A DNA stretch of 64,000 nt from Onchocerca lupi (taxonomy: Eukaryota > Nematoda > Chromadorea > Rhabditida > Onchocercidae). A model generated the notes under the pieces. The model searched no databases. It was given only the letters and a program-made list of their open reading frames with translations, and was not told where the DNA came from. Shown in pieces: positions 12,857 to 24,919 of the stretch. The DNA lies in assembly GCA_028564675.1 (NCBI GenBank), contig JAOVVO010000066.1:124001-188000 (forward strand), written 5' to 3'. Positions within the stretch are counted from its first letter, which is position 1. Every line of letters begins with the position of its first letter. The translations under genes and the position numbers were made by a program.

Positions 12857-14356
12857 TAAAAACAGGAAATAGATTTCGGAACTGAAAATGCGTAAATAAG
12901 GTTTTCAATTGATTGCAAAAAAAATTAAACATGACTGATTCTCTTTGTATGCAAAATCCGTACTTATTTACATTGTGGATAACTAATAGTTAGTAGGATT
13001 CGTAAAATTTAAGACTGAAACAATGAAACAACTTTACTTTCTTTGCTGCGATGGAAGTTCACCATCAATATATTTTCTGCAAGGAGAATTCACTCATTAG
13101 CCATCCCAGTCCCTTGAAATAATAATAATTTATCTCCTAAGAGAAATATGATATCTTATTGGTTCCGAGTATCTCTGCATAAAAATTTCCCTGACAACTA
13201 CTATTTTTCCAACAGAAATCATTACATCAATACCCTGAGACTAGAGAGTCCAAGACACGATACCAGCTTCACAAATTATAGGAAATAATTGCACTGATTT
13301 CTTCGAAAAATCGTGTACATATTGCAAAGCATTACAAAATGTCCCAACATCGTTACTTATCATCATCATATTCCATTCTATATGAGCTTAGGATTCCAAC
13401 CATGTGTACTGACCATCCCAACACAATCTTGCCTACGGCCAGTCTGTAAGGCAGATAACACTGCTTATGCTTAAACTCTATTATTTTAGCATAAAGAAAG
13501 AATTACATTTCACATTTTTTATAAGACAATCAATGAATTTTTGACACAATAATATGTATCCATTCATGAAAAAAGTTCGGAGAAAAATTGGTGATATCTA
13601 TTCAGTCATAACATACACGATAAATGAAGCATTTTTTGTTTTTCAAATGACAAATAATTCCACAAAGTTATTTCACAAATAATTTCTACCTGCATAAAAA
13701 AATTGTCTCAAAACTAATTTCCAATTATTTCAATTGGCTGCAAGGGACTTTATATAATCTTCCCCTCGTCAAATAAAATTTGGAGAAAAGAATTAAAACA
13801 AAGATTTTCAAAATTAATCACACAATCCAGACATACACGTCCTGTACATAATCAAGATATTCTCCAAATTTTAATCTAAATCAAATTTAATCAATTTTTG
13901 TCAAGAAAAAAATCTTCAAAACTGTAACTGAAAACTAATCATCCTATGTTATCTGCATTTAAATAAATGATGTCTGCAGCTCAGTTGAAAACATTATCTT
14001 GTATCAAGAAGAAAATGCAACTCAATTGAGCCTTTACACAAAGTACTTCCTTAAAAAAATTGTCCCACAACCAGTCAGAGCAGTCCCTCATTAAATCAAC
14101 GACAACAAAATCGAATTCGCAGAGTGATCTTAAATTCAATTTTTCTAGAAATATTTATATTTTTGCTCATAGAATTATAGAAGAGATTGATGTATTTATA
14201 AAGTCATGGGAAATAATTCTATACTCTACGCACAGGAAACGTCAGAAAGGGATGACTTTGAGAAGAAAATTTAGATAAAACTTTTGCGAACATTTTTCAA
14301 TCAATAATTGAACACTTTAATAAATGTAATGCTTCCAGCAATTAACGCGTTTTCTC
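12857..14356. other. Intergenic, no gene seen
   Basis: No exon with family resemblance or matched splice sites on either strand. It separates the pseudokinase from the canonical CK1 alpha gene and probably holds the 3' end of the latter and the 5' region of the former. Confidence 0.4.
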
Positions 14357-16848
14357 TTAGACACCTGGAGCAGTGCCCGATTGCGCACCACCTTGCCCTG
14401 AACCAGCCAATGCAAGCGCTGCTGCTGTATGCTGCGCCGCTTTCTGTTTCAGCATCGTCCAATCAAATGTATAATCATACTATAAATCATAACGCTTTTA
14501 TTCAAACTCACTTGTTCATCTACATAATTTTACTCTTCAGAAAAAAATGAAAATTGGAAAATTGCTTTCTTACCTTTAGAAAGTACGAAATCATACGACT
14601 GCACTTCTACGCGGGTAAAGTTTTCAGCGATTATAATATATAGAAAAACTATTCTACTGCCTTTCTTTGTCATACATTTACAAAAGAATTCTGTAAAATA
14701 AGCTTAATTCTTTTCAGTACCTGATGATTCAAAGTTCTAAACAGAATGCGGAACAACTGTCGTAAATACATATAATCAGGTGCTTCATCGAATCGTAAAC
14801 CGCGAGTATAATTTAAATACATAGCAAATTCGGCCGGAAATCCCTTGCACAACACCTGCAATAAACGTAAACTGCTTTGATTTCTTCTATCCAATTAATT
14901 CGCAACTATGAAAACACAATAAAGATGCCCGAAATCAAGAAGATAAAACGAAATTGCAAAACTCGCCAGGCACTTAACCACCATGTACTTACCTCAACGG
15001 GTGTAGACATTTTCTTCTCACTGATTTTTTCATATTTTTGTTTCTTTGTTGCAGCTTTCAGTCCTTGCCAAGGAAGTGTTCCTCTAGAAAAACGATTTTT
15101 AAACTTTAGATTTTAATAATTCTTCTTTTAATATTTCGCAAACAAAGAAAAACGTCATATGAATTGAATTTTAACTAACTTATTAAAATACATTAGAACA
15201 TATCCAAGAGATTCCATATCATCTCGTCGTGACTGCTCAATGCCCAAATGTGCATTGATTGATGCATATCGAGCAGTTCCCGTCAAATTCTAAATTTTTC
15301 ATTGATCCTTTTTAAACAGAAAATATAATAAAATAATGAAATTTTGATCAAAAAATATTTCTAATAAAGAATTTTTTATAGTTTCATTAATTATAATTCC
15401 GCAAGTACCTTATCCTCTCGATACGGTATATGAGCTCGTGTACGTGAGTCACGATATTTTTTAGCCAGACCGAAATCAATTAAAAATAATTTATTGCAGT
15501 GTCGTCCTATACCCATCATGAAATTATCAGGCTAAAATCATACAAATTAGAAATATTTATAACTGAACAAATATAATAATTGAGAGGTATTAGATCCTTG
15601 TATAGTTCTAAATCAGTGCTGCATCTTTCAACAAAGAGAGAAATCCATTGAATAATTTGTAATCCTAAAATTTTTTCTAAAACAACATTCACGGTGATAT
15701 TTGTAAATGTGTTAAATCAACTCAACAATTTCTGATACTAAACTAAAACGTTTCGGAATATTTCTGCTTATCCAAAATATTATTTATAAGTACAGATTCT
15801 AAAGATACTATTATTCCGATTTTTCAGGAACACATAAAGTAAAACTAGGGCCAAAATAGATAAAATAACTTGCTTTGATGTCCCTATGAATGAAGTTCTT
15901 GACATGGACATATTCAATGCGCCCAATCATTTGATCCGCTAGCATTAGCACAGTTTTCATAGTAAAACGACGGCTGCAAAAATTGAAAAGATCCTCTAAT
16001 GAAGGACCTAATAGATCCATCACTAATACATTGTATTCTCGTTCCGTACCGTACCTAAAAAACCACTGATAAAAATTTCAACTTAAAAATTGATAAGATG
16101 AACTTATTCAAACCTCATCCTGATAACTCACAAATTAAATTTCGACAGATTTCTCGAATCAGCTTATTCATTATATTACTATAATTTTCCTAATCGAATT
16201 ATTATTGCAATAATGACTTCATAGCATACTTATGTAACGATTCCAATACTGATGGATATTTTTTAGTATTTATCCAATAATAATTTCCGAAAAGAAATTC
16301 TACAGCATATAAGACTATAACCGATTTCAAATCATATCATTTCTCACTAAATAATGATTAGCACAATTGACAAAACTTAAAAATAAAATAATAAATAAAA
16401 AAATAAAATAAACCTAACAAAAAGAAAGAAAAAAAATAAGATAAAAAATATTTTCGACACAACTATATTAAATATCAACGTGCTTACCATCGTATATGTG
16501 GGATACCAACTCCACCCTGCAGAATTTTGTACACTTTGCTCTCATACAGCAGCTGTGGATGACGAGCCTGAAATTTGCTTTTTTTAAAAATTTTCGAAAT
16601 CTCAGAAATTTTTTTTTCAGATTCACATCTTTTTAAAGGATATCATTCTTCCTCCTATGCCATATTTCAACTTTGTACAAGTTATTTTTAACAACCTTGT
16701 TGGATTCCATTTTAACAGCAACTTCTTCACCATTTGTAATATTTATCGCCAAATAGATATCACCAAACGAGCCAGAACCTATCTTACGAATTAATTTATA
16801 TTTTGTTGCAACGATAAAATCTCGCGAATTGGTAGCAACGCCCGCCAT
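14357..16848 (-). CDS. CSNK1A1: Casein kinase 1 alpha (kin-19-like), catalytically intact
   Basis: Ser/Thr kinase of the CK1 family; CK1 alpha primes beta-catenin in Wnt signalling and acts in many cytosolic and nuclear processes. Eight exons: 16696-16848, 16488-16567, 15874-16054, 15409-15531, 15180-15289, 14993-15083, 14721-14855 and 14357-14479, giving 331 residues. Visible motifs: glycine loop GSGSFGDI (24-31), VAVK lysine 46, HRD 134-136 followed by DIKPDNF, DFG 157-159, LTGTARYASINAHLG and SRRDDMES of the CK1 substrate loop, and the CK1 alpha C-terminus YDYTFDWTMLKQKAA followed by an Ala/Gly/Gln-rich tail. Very close to human CK1 alpha. Exon 3 ends at a GC donor (AAA|GCAAGT); reading on would stop soon after and lose PDNF, so a GC-AG intron is required. 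A CAG acceptor lies 8 bases before the ATG (spliced-leader site). It is the middle gene of a three-member array. Confidence 0.95.
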
Positions 16849-18542
16849 TTCCGGGCCTGAAATGATAAATGATTAAATTTTTTGTTAAATCTGAATGCAT
16901 TTTATATAGAGCGTAAAGCTCATTCTGCATCTTAAATGAATGACAGGAGTAAGGATGTTATCGGTGAATGATGAAATGCAGTTTCAGGCCAAAGTCTTTG
17001 AGAGAATCTAATAAAGCTCTTATAATAAGTAGATCTAGACTTTAAATAATTTTATTTCAGCTTAGAAGAGGGCAATAATCTCAGAAAAAATCAAATCAGT
17101 GAATCTTGACATGGTGCTTTTCTTCAAATTACAATCTAAACTTCTAATTATCACTCCACCTTGTCCTCAAGAAAAAATGCCACTCATTTCTCTAACTTGG
17201 CAACTTTGTATGAAATTGCTAACTAATGAAAAGTTTGTTCTTATCTTATCTTACATACTGGAAAAATAAATAACAGCTAAAAAAATGCAAAGGAAGACTG
17301 TGATCTTCCTCTTTCGCCTTATAATTCAAGAAAAATCAAAATTACGGAAATTTCAAAAATTATTAGTCGCGCTTATAAATCCACAACAGATAACTCTTTT
17401 TCATCACTAGTAAACGCAATTAGTCACATAGTCTAAACCTAGAAAAGATGCCCCATTTCTTTATGAGTTCCAAAATCAAACATCCTTCATGGAAAAAAAT
17501 TGATGAAAGACTGGGGTCACGCATTTCACGCTAACTTCTTTTACGCAACACTACGACTACGCAATCCACCGAGCAACTACGCTTGCCCAACTCGAAGTCT
17601 GCAATACTTTCCCTTCCAATCACGGCTTTAGAAATCCCAAACTGTAATAAGACCCAATCACATCAATAGCACTTAACAACGCGCAACGCAGCCGCAACGC
17701 AGTGTGGCATGCAACGAGGAGCGGCAACATGAAAAGTATCACGGTGTATCGGGGAAGGTGAAAGGTCACGACTCTTCTGTTACTTCTGGATGATCTTTGG
17801 AAAGCTGAGTCAAAAGCTAAATCCCTTCTATTCAGCAAAATAGAGTTTGTCTGTTCGGTGGTAGATGATGGTCTCATTCTGCCAAAATGATTGCAGCAAT
17901 ATTTGAGTATCTTGCACTGATAAAGTGGTATTTCGATCCAATTTTTCTTTTGATGAAGTGATTATGGATTCATCTTTATTTTCATAAAATGATATTTGGA
18001 TTCATTTTTCTTTTGATAAAATAATATTGGATTTATTCTTCAGCTGTAATTAAACAAACTCCTTTAGTCTTGTATCTTAGGGAGTGTACTTTAATATTGT
18101 TTATCCAACTCTGTATATTTGTGACAGATGTCGACACAAACACAGCAGGATGAGTGCCATTCCCCCAACCTATGCTTTACATTCAGAGCTCAGACTGTTT
18201 CGCTGCGAAACTTAAAGACAAACTTTTATCGGACAAATCCGAATTTTATAACGTCAACCGATAAGATGCTAAACAATCAAGTTCGTTCGTTTTTCATTCA
18301 TTATAGCTCATTTTGATCCATTCATGTCCTTAGTATACATGCATACATATCTCTCTTAAATTCACATTTCTCTTCCCCAACGGGAACGGAAAATGAGGAA
18401 ACAAGCAATGTACGCTTCTTCTTCATTTTTCACGATATTATTCAGGGAACCGTTCTCGATACCCATATCTGCTGATTACTATCACTTCAATACAATATCT
18501 CACTCAGAAACATTGTAAAATTGATTTACTGATTTATCAAAC
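16849..18542. other. Intergenic, no gene seen
   Basis: The 85-codon minus frame at 17620-17877 has no splice context and looks like chance. The stretch 17530-17720 is less AT-rich than its surroundings and may include upstream control sequence for the CK1 alpha gene (inference). Confidence 0.35.
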
Positions 18543-18836
18543 ATGAAGAGTGACATAGGCAGTGTTACTGGTCGCTCAAGTGTATTGCGTAACACTGGGG
18601 ATATCTCGAAAAAACAACTCAAGAGAATTATTTAAGACGCCAATGAAAAGTCTGCGCTCATTCACGAAATATACCTCCCGTTATGCCGTGAGATTATTTC
18701 GATTATGTGCAAGAAACACTTTCTCTGTATTGTGATAAGGCTTTATATGTCAGATTTACTGATATTTGGACAAGTTCAAATTTGCCACTCTAACTTGAGA
18801 AAGGAATTGATATTTTTTATTGAATGCAGGAATTGA
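18543..18836 (+). pseudogene. Coding-like frame with one internal stop, unrecognised
   Basis: Starting at ATG 18543 a frame reads 30 codons (MKSDIGSVTGRSSVLRNTGD...), meets TAA at 18633-18635, then stays open for 66 more codons to TGA 18834-18836. The composition on both sides of the TAA looks protein-like (KSALIHEIYLPLCREII, Cys-rich stretch). A further open frame follows at about 18890-19076. No good splice sites remove the stop. It may be a gene relic, or chance; I do not recognise a family. Confidence 0.25.
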
Positions 18837-19720
18837 TATGTAACACATGAGAAATTGTTTTGTTTTTTGCTCTTTCAAGAATATATTTCTTACAATGAAA
18901 TAGTCACAAATTCTGAATCAGTCAAAATGATCAACGAAAGAACAATGAAATTACCCATTCAAAGAGGATTTTCATTCATTCGTAATTTTCGACTATCTTT
19001 TATGAAAGGTTGCTATTTCATTCGCTATACAACTTCGATTTATATATTTGAGATGGAATTTCGGAAATTGGTTTAGTCAAAAAAATATGAAAGACAGGAT
19101 TTGATCAAATAATGATAAAAAGCAATACAATTTTAAAGCAAAATTGCGAAGTGAATGCAAAAATGGCAAAAAGTAAAAAGTAAATCACAATCATCATCAT
19201 TATCCTAGATTCATATGAAATAATCAACAAAAAATCGAAGTAGAGAAAGATAATATAATACAAGAACCTGATGTCCAGAACCGATCAACAATTATAATTG
19301 GTAATTTTCCTAAAAATAGTTCATTGCAAAAAAATCAGAAATAAAAATTCATGCCACATGCAACGTGCCAGAAAGTTTCAAAAGAACTTATATCCTAATA
19401 TCAATCAGTAACACGAAGATTTTGTAATCTCCTCTCATTCCATAATTATGTACTATTTCTTACGATTCAAAAATAAATTGAAAAGATGCATCATTTAATG
19501 AAAGCACCAACTTATTTCTTGTCTCGCATATAAGTCTTTAACTTCAATTTGTCTAGATTGACTACAGAATTTTAAAATCTATCACATGGTTTTCAAAAAA
19601 TGAAGTACAAACATTTATATAACAAAAATATGCTCCTTAAACATTTAAGACTGCGTGAATTGGAAAGCAAATTAGTAAAAATTTATTCTATGGACTAAAC
19701 ACAATTTTTTAAGCCGTCAA

Positions 19721-21749
19721 TTATTTCTCTGCTTCCATATTCTTTTTCGATGACTCGTTTGGTGCATGAGCCAAAGAGACCGTTTTTTGTGTTGCCTTTT
19801 GCTTAGGTGTTGTCCAATCGAATGTGTAATCGTACTAAAGGTAAGACATGAAGGTCATTATCTGATGAGAGAGGAGAAAAGAAATAATCAAAAGAGAAAT
19901 TTCATTTTTTTCGGAGACCCAAAAATAGAGAAAAAACCATTTAAAAATGAAAATATAAAAAAAAAAGAAATGAAGCAATGCCTGATATAACTTACTTGAT
20001 AATTTAATTTTTTAAATAAAATACGAAATAGCTGTTTAAGATATGCATAATCAGGATCTTCATCAAAGCGTAATCCATGACAATAACGGAAATACATTTC
20101 AAATTCAACTGGAAAGCTTTTACAAAGAACCTAAAAAGATAATTCTGAAGTCTCGAAATATTTTTTAAATATTTTAGTGTTTTACCACGTTTTACCAAAA
20201 CATTAAACATCAGGATTAAAAAATACTACTCGTTCATTCGATAAGGATCACATTTCCGATCGAAATTATTTTAATGTCAATAATATAAGAGATTTTTTTA
20301 AAGAAAAGTCATGATGATGATCATTCTGTCCAATTTATCTGCTAATAAGCTATCAATAATTCGGATGCTGAATTTTAACCAGTTGCTCAGTTTTGAAATT
20401 GCCGCACCCCAGTAAAGTATTGTGGGAGCAAAAAATAATAATATAAATTAAAATCAAAAATTATGCCTCAGTAGATGTAGATACTTTCTTTTCACATATT
20501 TTTTCGTACTTCTGCTTCTTCGTTACCGCTTTTACCCCTTGCCATGGTAAAGAACCTCTGAAAAAGTCAACATAATTCATAAATATGTGAAATTAATTCA
20601 TAACTGTTATATGAATTGACTGAGGAATAGAAAAATATTCGAAAAAATCAGATCTTTTTTGATTTGGGTAAAAATTGAAGTCATGAAGTAAATGCAACTT
20701 CAAGCTTTAAACTTAGAAAAATGGGCAATAAAATATAAGGGACTCTATAACACTAACTTCAACAAACTTTTGAACATCATTTTCGAAACAAGTCATCCAA
20801 ACCTGTTGAAATACATAAGTACATAGCCGAGAGATTCCACATCGTCCCTTCGTGACTGCTCAATTCCAAGATGGGCACTGACTGATGCATAACGCGCTGT
20901 TCACGTCAGATTCTAAAATCAGCTGATGTTTATCAGTCAAAAAAACAAAAATACTTGAAATTCAGCTAAGTAATTTTCACCAACCTAGTCTTTACGATAA
21001 GGGATATGTACATGAGTGCGAGAATCACGATATTTCTTTGCTAAACCGAAGTCAATCAAAAATAATTTATTACAGTATCGACCAATACCCATCAAGAAAT
21101 TATCCGGCTAAAAGTAGAAATATAATTGTGATACAGAGTATTAATGTATAGAGATTCTTCACAACTTACCACTCTTATTGCATCATTAAAAAACTCAGAT
21201 GTCATTAGTCCCAGTATGTGACATATGTTACGATAGTCCGAATTTTTAAATTAAAAAACTCGGACAAAATCACTTGATCCAATTTTAAAAACAATATGGC
21301 CAGAAAAAGGATTTATAAATGAACGAGATGACAAATACATCCCCACCTTATGCTTCAGCAAACAAAAAACAAGCCTTTATATCACGATGTATGAAGTTTT
21401 TGATATGTACAAATTGTATACGTCCTATCATTTGATCAGCGAGCATCAGAACAGTCTTCAGTGTGAATCGGCGATTGCAATAATTAAACAGATCTTCAAG
21501 AGATGGACCCAATAAATCCATTACTAATAGATTGTAATCTTTTTCAGTACCATACCTGTAGAACATAAGCACATTTTTTCAGATATCATTCTAAACTTCA
21601 TAAGCAAAATAAGAAAATTTCGTCCATCCAGATTAATTCATTAACATATCTTTCATTTGTGAAAAAGCAAATAACTAATTTATAGATTTCTAGATTCCCA
21701 ATTAGTTCCAATCCACCTCTTACTGAAAGTATTTAGTTCATTTTTTATG

Positions 21750-21798
<49 letters not shown>

Positions 21799-22626
21799 AG
21801 AGAAAAAACTGCTGCTTAAAGGAAGCAGTATTATAAAGCGGAAGAACCGCCATAAGCGCGATGAAATTTTTTTGAAATTCTGAAATATTTAATTTAAATG
21901 CCATTTTCAGATCATAGTAAACATAGTGGCTGCAAAATAGTTTTTGTTTTCTTACCACTATTTCCTCAATTTGTTTCTGTAATTGCGGTTTATTTGCGTA
22001 TTATGCGGTTATTTTCACTGTATTATATAATTCGTTCGTTTCCTTTCAGCTTATATACGACAAACTGCTACGAAAGAGAGGCTAATGTTAAAGTTCTTCG
22101 GAAATCAAGAAATTTTGCTCATCATAGATCTTCATTTTGCAAAGTTACTTAAGCAGCATGCTGATGCTCACCATCGTAGTCGAGGAGTACCAAAACCTCC
22201 GTGCAAAATTTTATAAACCCGGCTTTCATACAGGAGTTGCGGATGATGAGCCTGTAAACATTTTCCTATTATTCAAATAATTGTCTTTTTTCTGAGAAAT
22301 AAAAATATTATCTAAATGATAATGGAAAAAATTCAAAAATTACTGCCAGTCCTTCTATAAGTCAGCATTACAACTTTCTCTGGTAAAATTAATCGACTAA
22401 ATCAATGAAGAATCTTTTTAATTTTTACGATTCTAAAAATCTGAGCAAAAACCTTGCTAGATTCAAGCTTCACGGCTACTTCTTCTCCGGTCGCAATAAC
22501 GATAGCCAGATAGATATCCCCGAAGGAACCGGACCCAATTTTTCGACGCAACTTATACTTGGAGGCGATGATACAATCAGCTGAAGTGATTGATGTTTCT
22601 GCTGCAGAAGTTGCTGCTTTTGCCAT
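19721..22626 (-). pseudogene. CK1 alpha paralogue with two nonsense codons
   Basis: Eight exon equivalents in the same phases as the neighbouring CK1 alpha gene: 22453-22626, 22172-22251, 21375-21555, 20985-21107, 20803-20912, 20467-20557, 19996-20130 and 19721-19834. Six have exactly the same lengths as in that gene. Kinase motifs are kept: GSGSFGDIY, VAVKLES, HRDIK, DFGLAKKY, SRRDDVES, YDYTFDWT. Two codons are stops. The last codon of exon 4 is TAG (20987-20985), where the intact gene has AAG. The fourth codon of exon 5 is TGA (20903-20901), where the intact gene has GGA. Two donors are GC rather than GT: AAG|GCTTGT after HRDIK and GAG|GCATAA after exon 6. If translated it would stop after about 185 residues, just past DFG and before the activation segment. 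The uniform frame elsewhere suggests recent decay, or possibly sequence error at two sites. A CAG acceptor lies 14 bases before the chosen ATG; an in-frame ATG also occurs at 22653. Confidence 0.75.
21750..21796. repeat. 47-base poly(A) tract
   Basis: Uninterrupted run of A inside the second intron of the nonsense-bearing CK1 copy (T run on the transcribed strand). By far the longest homopolymer in the window; the length may be unreliable because of sequencing slippage. Confidence 0.9.
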
Positions 22627-22653
22627 TATTGCCTTCTTTTGCCTGCCAAACAT

Positions 22654-24919
22654 GTGAAATGATTTTATGATTAATACCTTTTTTCTCCTTCCCGAATGAA
22701 ATAGAGCAAACTAGGGATAAACAGCATCCTTGTAGATCAAATTAATCGATAGAACGGAAGTATCCACCTGGAAAAGTAAATCGTTAGGCTTCCTCTGATT
22801 CCTTCAGAACGATTGACCGGATCATTCTGGAGGTCAAAACAAGCTTTTCAAATACTCAAAAAATTCTCTTTTTGAAAGAAATTTCTTTTTATTGGAAAGA
22901 AATTTTGGAAAATGAAAGTCTCATATTTAACTATATCCTCCTCACATACATCCATTATGTAAATTCCGTTTTCAACTTTTCTTTGCTCCTAAAATTTTCA
23001 ACAATTATTTCAGTCAGATGCAAATTAGACGAAATTGGACAGCCACTGCGAGATAACCTGGGAAAATATTTACTGAGATAAATGAGTACCACTCCTTTAT
23101 GATTATGTCGTAAAGAGAGAATTTCTGCTTATAAAATAATCTTATTGCTTTATGTTCATGAACTCAGACGGAAATCTTTATTCTCTCATTCTCTCAATTT
23201 TTCTTCATTCTCTCTCAATCAATTTAGAGGAAACGAATCATCGAAATATTTTCAGAATAAACAGGATATTTCTGGTAAAAAATTGATATAATATTATCAA
23301 CAAGGAATCATAACACCAAATGACCAGACTGAAATTTCACTCAGAAAACATAAATACAATCTCATTTTTCTCATAATAAAAAGGGAATATTTCAAAGTGG
23401 AAATCTCAAACAACAGCTGTTTATCGAGAAATTGAGATTTAAATCGATAATAGTAAGTAAAGCTATATTGGTCGAATATCAATGAAACTCAACCAGCAGT
23501 CTCTATTAGCTCTCGTTTCTACGAGATTTCCCCGTCACTACGAGTACTAGAAAAAGAAGCTTTGATACTAAAATTTGTGGAATGAACCTTCTCTTCGTAA
23601 TCCTTACACGATACATCACTCTAAAAGATTCTGGTGCAAGCAACAACATTTCTTGACATTTATCTACAACGAAATTGAAGGAAATCGCAGAGAAAAGTCA
23701 GACCAGAAAAAACAAACAGCCAGTGAATCGAAGGCACAATGCTAGTCAACCTTCAACAGGCCGTACAATTCAGGAATGATCATATTGAAATCATCATATG
23801 AAAGGACCACATCGAATTGAAAAACAACCGCGAAAGGAGTAATCCAATCCAAATCAATAAATCAAGTATTTAAGTTTGTTTCAATTCTCATTGACAGTCA
23901 AAGAGAGATTCGTTACACGCAACGACTCGAAAAATGATTCTCATCGCTCCAGATTATTTCCATCTCGAATTATGAGAGACAGATCGTATAAAAATATCTC
24001 ATTCTCCACAATGATTTATACATCTGGTTCGAGCATATAAAACTTCCGTAAAAAATTATTTTCCATAATGATATTAAAATTTCGAAATGAATTCACAGAA
24101 ATTTTATAATGTAGTTACCGATATAATTTTGAAAGAGTTAAAAAAATCTGTTTTCCATCGGAAAAAAGTAAAAATTTGCTTGATCACTGGAAAAAAATAA
24201 AGATCTACTTGAATATCGACAATTTGATAAGTAAACCTATGCATTATTATAACTTACATATATCATATCAAGACTGTGTTATGAGAAGGATTGAAACAGT
24301 AGCACTGAGCATTTATAATTTCAAGCACCATCGAAATGTGTGTCATGTAATACAATCGAAATAAATACAATTGAAGTTTACTCTTTTAAATCGACTAAAT
24401 CGGGAAAAAGGCAGTTATGAGCAGAATATATATAGTTCAAGTTTATCTTATTTTTATAATAAATTGTAAAAAATGGAAAAAAGAAGGCCATGAAGTTCAT
24501 ACAGAGATATAAACAATCTTTCATAATTTAACAAGAAAAAAAAAACAAGAAGTGGGAGAAAAATGAACAAAACTAATTCAAAAAAGATGAATAAAACGTT
24601 GAACAACATTCTAAAAGAGATGACACTTCCATTCAACATAAAGTGAAATAAACTAGCATCAAATAATTCTTTCTATCACTGATTTTTAAAACCCGCTTCC
24701 AGAAACGAGCATTACAAAAAAAGAAAAAAAATAACTGTTTACTTTTTAGGTAATGAAAACAAAAAATGATACAAATTGATTAAAAATTCAATTAACATGA
24801 GATTTAATAATACTGGAAGGAAAACTAATCTCGTAGTGCGGAAAATGTTTCTTTGTAATTATCAATAAAATCGGTTAAAATACAGCAACTATGAATAGTA
24901 AAATTAAGAAATAATCCAA
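22654..24919. other. Intergenic, no gene seen
   Basis: No supported exon on either strand. It contains the upstream region of the CK1 copy and the 3' flank of the gene ending at 24920. Confidence 0.4.

Noticed and set aside
17620..17877. 85-codon minus frame
   Set aside because: No acceptor upstream, no family resemblance, and it lies in the upstream flank of the CK1 alpha gene.
21680..21958. 92-codon minus frame with a run of phenylalanine
   Set aside because: Produced by the 47-base poly(A) tract in an intron.
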